DNA from: Antilocapra americana
Lineage: Eukaryota; Chordata; Mammalia; Artiodactyla; Antilocapridae
DNA: 64,000 nucleotides
Direction: 5' to 3'
Assembly (NCBI GenBank): GCA_007570785.1
Contig: ML660774.1
Span: 13,668,719 to 13,732,718, forward strand
The stretch's first letter is position 1; every line of letters starts with the position of its first letter. The notes beneath the pieces are model-generated. The model did not search any database. It had not been told where the DNA came from and saw only the letters and a list, made by a program, of their open reading frames with translations. Of this stretch, positions 12,897 to 23,887 are shown one piece after another. Both the position numbers and the translations under genes were made by a program.

Positions 12897-13656
12897 AGTC
12901 TTTTTGCCATTGAGTTATTAAAATAATGAACTCAAGAATATTGGAAAAAATGAACAAGAAGAGACACCTGAAAAACTATAAGAAAGGCTTTAAAGCACAA
13001 AATAAATAAATAAATTAGAAAACAAGGAAGAACAGATAACTATAATTATAAACAAAGCTAGGCTGAGAATGTCTTCTAGAAAACTGAAGAGTAAGGAGGA
13101 TTGGGAAATGGATTTCTAGACCAGAGATAAGAACAGGGAAATTAAATCAGATCAAGAGAAAATGATAGGCTGTTTAGTTAAAAAAAAAAGAGATTCATTA
13201 TAGATAATCTGCATTCAATTGTATATTTTTATTTTGCAACAAATAAAAATGTTCTTTGTTTTAATTATGGATTATATGGTAGGATAAAATAGAATATTTT
13301 TCTTTGTTACAAAATAAAAATATATAGTTGAATGCAGAATATTTACTATGAATCTCTTTTTTTAACTTAAGAATCTCTCATCTCCTCTTGATCTGACTGT
13401 TTATTTCTCTTTTCTAATCTCTGGTACTGGAAATGCATTTCCCAACCCTCCTTATTCTTCTGTTTTCTAGAGGACATTCTCACCCTAGCTTTGTCTAAAT
13501 TCATGGTTATCTGTTTTGCTTGTATTTTTTTTTCTAATTATTTATTTATTTTGTGCTTTAAACCATTTTTTTATAGTTTTTCAAGTGTCTCTTGTTTAAT
13601 TTTTTGAATCTTCTGGAGTCCATTATTTTAATAACTTGCTTAATGGCAAAAAGACT
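12897..13656. repeat. 760-bp near-perfect inverted repeat (palindrome)
   Basis: The left arm starts agtctttttgccatt at 12897. The right arm ends aatggcaaaaagact at 13656. Matching landmarks run inward on both arms: attattttaataact, gagacacYtgaaaaactata, aaagcacaaaataaataaat, gagaatgtcYtctagaaaac, aaggaggRttggg, gatcaagag, agagattcat, ctgcattcaa and tttttattttg. Only about 20-30 bp near 13276 are unpaired. I judge identity between the arms at roughly 85%, with a few 3-10 bp indels. No coding potential or named family is recognised. Confidence 0.9.
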
Positions 13657-14240
13657 TAAAACAACTTTTTGAGTGCTCATTAGGCAATATTCTATACATT
13701 TCCTAATTTAAGAAGTCTACCATTTTGCTTTTTGTTTCTTCTTTGATCTGCAAACTATGAAGCAATGTTTTTATTTTTTTTCTTTAATTCCAAAAATTTA
13801 ATTTAACATTATTTTTAGATTTTTCTGTACTGTAGTTTGAGGTCATGCCTTGAAAACTATCTACTTTTATAATTTATCAAGATTGAAATTATGTCCTGGT
13901 ATATGATGAACTTTGATATAACTATTCTATAAGCGTTAGACAGTTGTATTAATTCACTGTTTTAGGAGTAAAATGTTATAGAGATCTTGACATTAGTACA
14001 GATAACAAAAAAAAAATCATTGGTTATATTATTCAAATTCTCCATATCATTTCTACTCTGCATAATCTGTTGATTACAAAGAGGCATCATTAAATTCCTC
14101 CCTGTAATTGCTAGCAATTTTTCATTTTCTTTTATATTGTAGTACATTTGCTAGGTGCATAAAATTTTGCGATATCGTAATTCCTGGCATGTATCTCTTT
14201 AATATTCTGGCCTAAAATTCTACGTTTTAAATAAGAATTA
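13657..14240 (-). repeat. ancient L1 ORF2 fragment
   Basis: The plus strand follows antisense L1 ORF2: 'ttgtttcttctttgatctgc', 'tttctttaattccaaaaattt', 'ggtatatgatgaactttgat', 'attctataagcgttagacag' and a 'gccta' end (L1 'attctgg'-type motif). It is heavily diverged with no usable frame. Confidence 0.5.
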
Positions 14241-16452
14241 TATATTGCTATCTGTATTTCCTCTCTCTCTGTTTCTTTTTTTTTTTAATTTTCAAATTTA
14301 GTTATTTTTTCCTACTTTTATTTTCAACTTACTTGTCATTTTTTCAAACGTGTGCTCTCTAACCCCAATCCAAAGTGATGTGCGGCTCTGGTGATTTTAC
14401 TCTAGAAAAACAGAGTGACTAGAGTCAGTGGGCCAGACAGGAGGGTGCCATTGTGGAAGAGATTCCAAATGAGTTAAATTAATGGTCAAGGCAACTGCTG
14501 GTATCTTGAGTCGTGGCTTCACCTTGAATTCTGGGAATTATGGCTTGGATAATTGTCCTCAGTGAATCCTCTCCTGAATTTATAGATCATCCCAACACAA
14601 TGTTATCTCCCCACTTTCAATAAACCGGTTATATAACTTTTAGCATCATGTAAAATAATTACCTTGAATTAGTGAACAGGGGTGAGTTCCCTGATTCTCC
14701 TCTTGGGTGGATTAGAGCGAACTCCCTGAGCAGCTGCAGGGAGTTGAGGCTCTTGGTGTTTATGAGTTTCATACAGTTTGAGGGAGGCTGAACAGTAGTG
14801 CTTTCCACCTCACTTTTCCACCTCATGTTCATCAGTAGTGGGTGCTGCGGCACACCCCTAGATCCCTTCTTCAGGATTGAAGCAGTCTAGGTGGGAATGT
14901 GGATGCTGACAGTTCCTAGCTGACTTCTTCCCTGAGAATTTCTGGAATAATAGTGGGAGCCACTATTCCTGGGGGCAGCCCACATCCAATAACTCTATTG
15001 AGCAACTTAGAAAAAAATTTTATTTTCTGGAATAGAAAAAAGATGGATGAGACTTTTGACTTGAGAAAACACTGAGAAGAAATGAATAAATTCAAAAGAA
15101 AGTATAAAACTGTAAGACTGCAATGAGCTATCCCTGCTGTAGAGGAATTTCAGTGTCTTATATAGTAAAGTTTGAGAAAGGCTTCAGTGAATTAATTGCC
15201 TGGAAGTATTTTCCTTATATTTCCTTAAATTCTAACAATTAGCAATGAGTTTCCTTGAGCTAGCTTGAACTCCAAACAAATACTGTTTGAAAATTAGAAA
15301 ATGATTGTATACCTTACTGGGTAGTTCCCACTTTTTGGAATTTTTACCAATTTGCCAGTATTCTTCTATTTGTCCTATGCATACAAGTATTCATTCATTC
15401 AGTAGATATTTATTGAGTACAATAAATACATACTGATATTTATTGAGTCTTATACTGTGGTAGGCCTGCCTGCTTAATTTTCCATTTTCCCAGAAGTATT
15501 AATTATGATTTTAATTAACATAAATTTGTGGGCTTTGGGTTCAGTGAAGGAATATAAAGGAAAAAAATGTTTTCAGAGCAATGCCAGAATATGAAGCATC
15601 CTGGCAATTATGGATTGGATGCTATAGCTGGTGTTTCTGAGCAGCCATTAGGCAGTGAAACAGCATGGAGGCTGGTAACTGGAGATGAGGAAAGAGGTTC
15701 TGCTTCTAACACCTAGGAGAAAGAGGTATGTGGGTATGATGGAATTCAAAGAAGACAGAGTTGTAACTACTGGCTTTTGTAATTATAAGGGAATTCAGAG
15801 ATTTTTATTTTTAAGTGCAATCAAAATAGATAAATTAAGAGACTGGAAAAACTTACATTGCCATGTAGTTCAAAAATTGAAAAAAATGCAAAAATCAAAC
15901 TTTTAGTCCATGAATTCTTCTCACTCTGTTAACTTGGTCTTCTACCTATTTCACAGTTTTGCCTCAAGCCAGCCCTGGGGAGGCCTACTTTTTACTAAAA
16001 CAGGGCTAATCCCCTATTGCCAGTGACATTTTATATGGATTTTCTTTTTTTTCATGTCTGCAATGGAAAAGAACAAATTGTTCTCACAATAGATGGCAGA
16101 AATTATTCAAACTCTCTTGTTCTGCATATCTTATCTCTGGCAAATTTCTTTATGCGGGACACTTGCCCAAGTGCAAACATCATTTGAGGAATAGTCCTTC
16201 AACTATGTTTAAATATACTGTTTAAACAATTATCTTTGTGCCAATCTTTCCCATGAAATCCAATTGATTCAGCATTTACTTAGATGACTAGTGATTGTGC
16301 TTGCTATTCTTATTCAATTACTCAGTCAAACATACCAAAATGAATTTTCCATATTTTCAAATTAGAAAACATTTTTACCCTTTACTAATAAAGAACAGGG
16401 ACACCAAGAAATATTCAAGCTGGATAATGCTGTGTATTTTTAAGTGGGGGAT
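14241..16452. other. mostly unique DNA
   Basis: No gene recognised. A possible L2 tail scrap lies at about 15390-15460 (attcattcattcagtagata followed by tttattgag). Confidence 0.4.
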
Positions 16453-16464
16453 ACAGTGTCCTTT

Positions 16465-16672
16465 GGGGCTTCTGAGGTGACCCAGTGGGAAAGAATTCAC
16501 CTGCAATGCAGGAGACTAGGATTAGACCCCTGGGTCAGGCAGGTCCTCTGGAGAAGGAAATGGCAACCCACTCTAGTATTCTTGCTTGGGAAATCCCATG
16601 GACAGCAAAGCCTGGCGGTCCACAGTCCGTAGGATCACAAAGAGTGGGACACAACTTAGCGACTAAAGAACA
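16465..16672 (+). repeat. BovA2 SINE with TSD
   Basis: Complete body (GGGGCTTCTGAGGTGACCCA ... GGACACAACTTAGCGACTAA). The TSD is acagtgtccttt (16453-16464) and acagtgtacttt (16673-16684), matching 11/12. Confidence 0.95.
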
Positions 16673-16684
16673 ACAGTGTACTTT

Positions 16685-17357
16685 ATTGGTGGCACATGAC
16701 AAGTTGGGGTTCCCTAAGTCCCTCCTGTTCTTCAGAGGGTCAGGGATGAAAACTATGTGGAGGTTAGGAGATTCTCAGTGTGTTGGAAGATGGAGTTAGG
16801 TATTTTTTAAATTAATATTTGAGAAACTTGTATGATATTTATTATATCTATAAATAAAAATAGAATGCTAATTCATCTTTCTGTGTGCATGATAGATCAT
16901 AAATTGTAGAGACATATACGTGATGCCCTTGATCCTTTTTTTTTTTTTCAGTATTCCTTGTTAGGAAGAGCAATGGCTATTAACATGTTAAGCAGTATGT
17001 CTCTTCTTAATCTCATAGTGCAATACATTAAAGAATAAAATTAAAAACTATTATCTGTATAAGAAACTAATCCCTTGAGGGGAAGAGAGATTGAGGAAAA
17101 TAAATCAGAACTGATAGACATCATAATTCAAACACCATTTAGGGAATTCAGTGACACACTGGATGTTGCGGGAAGCAAAGGAATAAACATTGTTTCTTCT
17201 TTGCCCTTTTCGTTGTCCTTCTTTCTGCCCTACATTTAGTGACTGTTTATTACCTGATCTTTAAGTTTACAGACAATTGGAAAGGGAAACATGCAAGGAA
17301 TTAAAGAATGATAAATTCCCTAGAAGAAAGGATAAGGAAAGTATTAAGAAACCCAAA
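16685..17357. other. unique AT-rich DNA
   Basis: No gene or repeat recognised. A T run lies at about 16938-16949. Confidence 0.4.
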
Positions 17358-18493
17358 TAGAATGGAGCTGCAGGAGTTGCTTGTATATTTTTGAGATTAA
17401 TTGTTTGTCCGTTGCTTCATTGACTATTATTTTCTCCCATTCTGAAGGCTGTCTTTTCACCTTGCTTGTAGTTTCCTTTGTTGTGCAAAAGCTTTTAATT
17501 TTAATTAGGTCCCATTTGTTTATTCGTGTTTTTATTTCCAATATACTGGGAGGTGGGTCATGGAGTATCCTGCTTTGGGTTATGGCAGAGAGTGTTTTGC
17601 CTATGTTATCCTCTAGGAGTTTTATAGTTTCTGGTCTTATGCTTAGATCTTTGATCCATTTTGAATTTATCTTTGTGTATGGTGTTAGAAAGTGATCTAG
17701 TTTCATTCTTTTACAAGTGGCTGTCCAGTTTTCCCAGCACCACTTGTTAAAGAGGTTGTCTTTTCTCCATTGTATATTCTTGCCTCCTTTGTCAAAGATA
17801 AGGTGTCCATAGATGTGTGGATTTATCTCTTGGCTTTCTATTTTGTTCCATTGATCTATATTTCTGTCTTTGTGCCAGTACCATACTGTCTTAATGACTG
17901 TGGATTTGTAGTATAGTCTAAAGTCAGGTAGGTTGATTCCTCCTGCAGCTCCATTCTAGAAAAATAAACGACCCAATCAAAAAGTGGGCCAAAGAACTTA
18001 ACAGACATTTCTCCAAAGAAGACATAAAAATGGCTAACAAACACATGAAAAGATGCTCAACATCACTCATTATCAGAGAAATGCAAATCAAAACCACAAT
18101 GAGATATCACTTTACACCAGTCAGAATGGCTGCCATCCAAAAATCTACAAGTAATAAATGCTGGAGAGGATGTGGAGAAAAGGGAACTCTCTTACACTGT
18201 TGGTGGGATTGCAAACTAGTACAGCCACTATGGAAAACAGTGTGGAGGTTCCTTAGAAAACTGCAAATAGACCTGCCATATGACCCAGCAATCCCACTTC
18301 TGGGCATATACACCAAGGAAACCAGAATTGAAAGAGCCACGTGTACCCCAATGTTCATCGCTGCATTGTTTACAATAGCCAGGACATGGAAGCAACCTAG
18401 ATGCCCATCAACTGACGAATGGATAAGAAAGCTGTGGTACATATACACAATGGAATATTACTCAGCATTAAAAAAAAAATTCATTTGAAGCAG
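17358..18493. repeat. young L1 with 5' inversion, cut by assembly gap
   Basis: 17358-17939 is L1 ORF2 in minus orientation. 17940-18493 is the following part of ORF2 in plus orientation, including the conserved C-terminal stretch [16 protein letters not shown]. The 19-nt tagaatggagctgcaggag at 17358-17376 recurs as its exact reverse complement at 17940-17958, so the two cDNA pieces overlap by 19 nt of L1. This is the structure expected from twin priming. The minus part holds a 120-codon open frame (17344-17706) and the plus part a 152-codon frame (18030-18488). Both are ORF2 fragments, not genes. The 3'UTR, poly(A) and right target repeat fall in or beyond the N gap. Confidence 0.92.
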
Positions 18494-19138
18494 NNNNNNN
18501 NNNNNNNNNNNNNNNNNNNNNNNNNNNNNNNNNNNNNNNNNNNNNNNNNNNNNNNNNNNNNNNNNNNNNNNNNNNNNNNNNNNNNNNNNNNNNNNNNNNN
18601 NNNNNNNNNNNNNNNNNNNNNNNNNNNNNNNNNNNNNNNNNNNNNNNNNNNNNNNNNNNNNNNNNNNNNNNNNNNNNNNNNNNNNNNNNNNNNNNNNNNN
18701 NNNNNNNNNNNNNNNNNNNNNNNNNNNNNNNNNNNNNNNNNNNNNNNNNNNNNNNNNNNNNNNNNNNNNNNNNNNNNNNNNNNNNNNNNNNNNNNNNNNN
18801 NNNNNNNNNNNNNNNNNNNNNNNNNNNNNNNNNNNNNNNNNNNNNNNNNNNNNNNNNNNNNNNNNNNNNNNNNNNNNNNNNNNNNNNNNNNNNNNNNNNN
18901 NNNNNNNNNNNNNNNNNNNNNNNNNNNNNNNNNNNNNNNNNNNNNNNNNNNNNNNNNNNNNNNNNNNNNNNNNNNNNNNNNNNNNNNNNNNNNNNNNNNN
19001 NNNNNNNNNNNNNNNNNNNNNNNNNNNNNNNNNNNNNNNNNNNNNNNNNNNNNNNNNNNNNNNNNNNNNNNNNNNNNNNNNNNNNNNNNNNNNNNNNNNN
19101 NNNNNNNNNNNNNNNNNNNNNNNNNNNNNNNNNNNNNN
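18494..19138. other. assembly gap (645 Ns)
   Basis: A run of N directly after L1 ORF2. Sequence after the gap (19139 on) is not L1, so the gap probably hides the L1 3'UTR and poly(A) tail. The true length is unknown. Confidence 0.99.
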
Positions 19139-21557
19139 TACTGCCCACCTATTTTTACTCCTTGTGAAATTCTTTTCTCCATGCTCTAGATGCTCCTATG
19201 ATTACATTTGTAAATAAACATTTTGTTCCTCTGAAGTCAGCTGTGACTTCTTCATATGAAATCTAGAAGGCAACAAGGGTTTTCCAAAATGTTTCAGAGA
19301 ATTTCATTCTTCCTACAGTCAACAAGTGGCCAGTAGATAGTCCATTTAAATCTAGGCTGTTACTTAGGATTGGGAGAGATTTATCAGTAGATAAAAATAT
19401 TTATGAAAGGAAAATAATGGAAGAGGAAAGATCAACAGATTGTTTCAGCTCATTTGTAGGCAAAAAGTACTTACAGAATGGAAGGCATAATTCAGTGCAC
19501 TTCAGGCATTAGCGAAGCATTGATTCAGATTATGCTGCCAAAGAGCTTGCAGTTAAAGCAGTAAGTGTATGAAAGGACATCCATGGAGAGACAATAATGC
19601 ATGCTCCTGTTTGACAAAATATGGAGTTGGCTCTGCAATTTCTGCTTGAGTGTTTGTGTGTGTACATGTCTTCATCATTTCCTTGGAATAGGAAAATGAT
19701 ATTCTTTATTCTCTTTTGAATGGTTACAATTCTACTTTAAATGGCTATGTATTTCTGTATTTCATAGTACTAAACCACTTGTGGGGTATGAAAATATTAT
19801 CATTAAAGCCTTTGATTGACATAGTAGACAATAGCAACTATTCCTTAATGCTGTATAAATAGTCTTCTTTGCTATTTACTTCATAGTTCAAAAGTGGTTC
19901 AGAATTTATGGGCTCTGATTAATGACATGAAGTATTGCATTATGGCTTGACTATTTCATATTAATATCTTGGTAACATACAAACTTTCTAACACAGGGAT
20001 GGATTAATTTTCCTCACACTTCTGGTTCAGCACAATTTCTACCCTGATTACTGGAGCTGCTCAGGAAAAAAAAAGGAAGCTGTTCAAGGTATAAAATAAA
20101 GATTATGTTCTTCAGTTGCTTGTGGTGGAGTTAAACAGAGAGTATATAAAACTTTGACTGCCCACAATTTCTTAGAATCATTGCATGTTAGATGTCAGTT
20201 CCTGCCAATAGAAGTTCTCCTTCAGTACAATCCCCAACACTATCAAAGAGAAATGGGGGATGTAATTTGTGTTCCATAGTGTTTTAACCCATGATAAAAA
20301 TATACTGATCAAGCCACACAAATCATGGAATTGTATTATAATTAATAAATTTTCTTATAACTTTATAGTAATAGCAGCTGACCCATGGTTCATGTCCATG
20401 TTGTAGTGACTTATTCAAAAAAAGTACTCTCTTCTCTCTCAAAAAGCTCTGGTAAAAATTGCCATTTATTGATATGTAAGTTGATTTCCTAAAAAAAGAA
20501 ACTTTTGGAAACATGTTCACCATGTTTAGATTCTGTACATGTTATTTTATTTCTACCTTTGTAATCTAAACTATCTCTTTACTCCTTTCTTCCATGTATG
20601 ACTGATTTGGCAGGGAAGTAAACTAAAAGCTGTTGAAATGGCTGTGTGACCTCTGTAATGAGAGGCTTTTGTAAAACTTTTGATTGGTTGCTTAATTCCA
20701 CAGTAATGAGTTAAAACTGGCATTTCCTTCAGGGCATGCTGTTAAGATCTGGACAAGCAAATTACCTGCTTCCTGCATTTTTTCTCTACTCTCCTTTTCT
20801 AAAAACATATAACTCTTCTTTTATTTGGAGTAAAGGTTATTTTCAAATACAACCAGGTAGAATATAAAATAAATGAAACACCAACCAGTAGAATTAAAAA
20901 GTTGAATCATCACATAGAATCTTTAAAAGCCACTTAGGAAGAGTTTGTTCTAAATGAACCCATGTTTTCCTCTTGAACATGTATATACAGTAATGAATTT
21001 AAGTGTTCAAAGATAGTATGTAGAGCTGCTGTGGGTAGATATTAAACAAAACAACCCAAAAGGCCGTATATGAATGTCAGATTTTTTTTAAATAGGCATT
21101 TTACACTAGGTATGACTAAATTATTTATTCGTTTCTTTCACATGTTTTTTAAAAAACAAGCATCATATATTATTAAGAAAAAGATTATGATACATATATC
21201 ACAGACAACATTGGATTTACTCATTCATCTGGGGCAATACTTCAAGTTTGATCTCTCATTTTGAGTCTTTTTTGAAAATTTGCCATCTGCTAATTTTGCA
21301 TCTTTTTTTCTGTCTCATTCCTAGTGCACCAAAATCAATATGCTAGTCAGCCAACTAAGCAAAGGAAACAATATTATCATCAGTTATAAAGGAATTATGA
21401 ATATGTAGCCTGCATTCAGTTGCACCTCCACTGTATCACTATCTATATAATGATTTCCCAATGAAATATCATGTCTATGGGCCTTTAGGTGAATAACATC
21501 GCATATCATTAGACCTCTAAAGCATTTATAACTTTTTGCTGTTACATTTTGGTTTTA
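19139..21557. other. unique AT-rich DNA
   Basis: No repeat family, exon-like frame or RNA gene recognised over this 2.4-kb stretch. Confidence 0.45.
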
Positions 21558-21866
21558 CTGCTGTGGGGAAAAAGTCTTTGCAGACTATTGCGCTGTACTT
21601 AGTCATTCAGTTGAGTCTGACTCTTCGTGACCCCGTGGACTGTAGTCCACCAGGCTCCTCTGTCCATGGGGATTCTCCAGGCAAGGATACTAGAGTGGGT
21701 TGCCATGCTTTCCTCCAGGGGATCTTCCCAACCCAGGGTTCGAACCCAGGTCTCCCGCATTGCAGGGGGATTCTCCACCAGGGAAGCCCAAACGTTCAAC
21801 TCCTCTTTTGAGTCAGTATTGAACCTAAGGATTGCTGCTGTGGAAAAAAAGTCTTTGCAATCTATT
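21558..21866. repeat. 32-bp direct repeat pair around a SINE
   Basis: 21558-21589 and 21835-21866 share ctgctgtgg, aaaaagtctttgca and ctatt, matching 28/32. They are 277 bp apart and bracket the BovA2 at 21597-21790, but they do not abut it. Confidence 0.8.
21597..21790 (-). repeat. BovA2 SINE
   Basis: Antisense BovA2: 'ttgagtctgactcttcgtga', 'tctccaggcaaggatactag', CCTCCAGGGGATCTTCCCAA and 'ccaccagggaagccca'. Full head and body. Confidence 0.93.
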
Positions 21867-21984
21867 AATATATAGATGACAGCTGTATTTATACAGTAAG
21901 ATAGCATTAATGTTTGCAAACCGTAGTGAAGAAGAAAATATTTGTTTCACATACCTAGTAGGAATTCTTGATATCCTTTTAATT

Positions 21985-22750
21985 TTATTCACACATATTA
22001 GAAAATTTTCAAATCTACAGAAAGATTAAAGAGATTTTACAGTGAACCTATATATCTAACACCTACATTTTAAAATTAACACTTTGTTAGTGTCTTACAC
22101 TCAAGTATCCATCTACTCATCTACATCATCTACGTCATCATTCCTGCAAACAACTGTGGGATTTTTATGCATTTCAAAATAAGCTGTAGAAATCAATGTG
22201 CTTCCTCCTATATAGTGTGGCATGTATTTTTGGCATAATAGAGTTCAATATTGTTTATATTTTTATGCTTTTGAGATAAAATTTACATACAACAACATGC
22301 AGAAATCATAAGTGTAAATTTTCTGAATTTATGCAAATGCACACAAACTCTGTAACTCAAATCACTATCAAGATATAAATCTAAGGGCCTAAATTGTCCT
22401 CTTATGTCACTTTCCAGTCAGTGCTCATGGGCAATAACTGCTTTTTTTTTTCCCCACAAATGGATTAGATTAGCCACTACTAGAACTTCATGTAAATGAC
22501 ATCATACAGTGTATAGTCTTGTGAAAGTCTTTATTCAGCTTTATGTTTTTTTACTTTATTCATATTACCTCCTATATCAATATCATATCATTTTACTGCT
22601 AAATATACCATTGTGTTGATTCACCAACAACAGTTGATTTGTCCCAGTTTTTGGGTATCATATATAAAGCCAACTTCTTTTACTAACAGTTTTTTATGGA
22701 TATTTATTTCTATTTCTCTTGAGTGAAATCTAGGAGTAAGATTTTTGGTT
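21985..22750 (-). repeat. ancient L1 3' region
   Basis: The plus strand shows the antisense old-L1 tail pattern: 'ttttgagataaaatttacat', 'ctagaacttcatgtaaatga' then catcatacagt, 'cagtttttgggtatcatata' and 'tctcttgagtgaaatctagg'. Very diverged. Confidence 0.5.
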
Positions 22751-23688
22751 CCTTTTCAAATTCTACTTATAAAAATTAGTAAAATAAATTACTGTTCCTT
22801 TTTTCTATAAAAAATATAAAAAGCAAAAGAACACAAAATGTCAAATAAAATAGCCCAAAGGACCCCTACTGATTCTTGTCATCATGATGCAAAATGAAAG
22901 GATTGTTTCATGAGTAATGAGCTAATATATATCTGAGCATGTGATAAACTAAACTCAGTTTTATGACTTTTAATGTGTTATTGTTTATTTCCTTTAAAGA
23001 CTGTAGGATTCACTCAGTAGTTGAAAGTATTTTGGTAAATTTATTTCAGAGTCTCAGATTCTCACATAAGATTTTCTGTAAGGCTCTTTATTACTGAATC
23101 AACATACATCACATATGGCATCTTAGGCTTCCAGGTAGCAAAAACTAGCATTTGTTGAACTTTTTTTCATGTGCATTTCTACATACAGCGTCCAACATGA
23201 GTACCTGAATTTATAATATGTAAATTTGTATGTATAATATGTAAATTTCCAATATGTATATATGCATCCAACATCTATTAAATTGAATTTATAAAGTAAC
23301 CATTAGAAATAAGAGACAAAACAATTACTCTGAAGACCTCAGATCCCTAAATAGCTTTAAAAATGTATCCAGACATCATGTACATAAGAAATTTTAACAG
23401 TGTCCTTCAAGTAAAATATAGAAGCTAAGGTAGTTTTATCTCACTACAAATTATATGACTAGTTTGTAAAATTCAGATTTTGGTGCTAAACATATATATT
23501 AAATATAAAAATGTTTCAATGCCAAAATAAATCTGTTTTTGAAAATCCACAGTAAAACTGAGTGATTAGAAATGGAAAGCTTAATATATTTTCCACAGTT
23601 TCCATGAAAAATACATCTAAATAATGTACATAGGTATAAATTTTCCACATACATAGTGTAGCTCTTCCAAATATGTTTTCTTTATGAT
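22751..23688. other. unique AT-rich DNA
   Basis: No gene or repeat family recognised. Confidence 0.4.
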
Positions 23689-23887
23689 TAAAGTTTTATG
23701 TTAACCATTAAATTTAAAAAGAAGATGAAAATTTATTTTCATGAAATAAATTTGGATGCATATAATAATACATATTCATTTTACTGAATAATATAACCAT
23801 CTGTTTCCATATTTATATGGTTATTTGCATGAGAAAAATAAAATTATACATATTTACAAAATTTAATTTCAGTTAAATTTATTTAAT
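23689..23887. repeat. left copy of ~190-bp direct repeat flanking BovB
   Basis: Starts taaagttttatgttaacc and ends tttatttaat at the BovB 3' junction. It matches 25658-25840 at about 95% over the first ~168 bp, then has roughly 16 extra bases near 23860-23875. Confidence 0.93.

Noticed and set aside
17344..18488. Protein-coding gene (120- and 152-codon frames)
   Set aside because: Both translate to L1 ORF2 C-terminal sequence in opposite orientations of one inverted L1.
18419..19189. Long open frames on both strands
   Set aside because: They consist almost entirely of Ns in the assembly gap.
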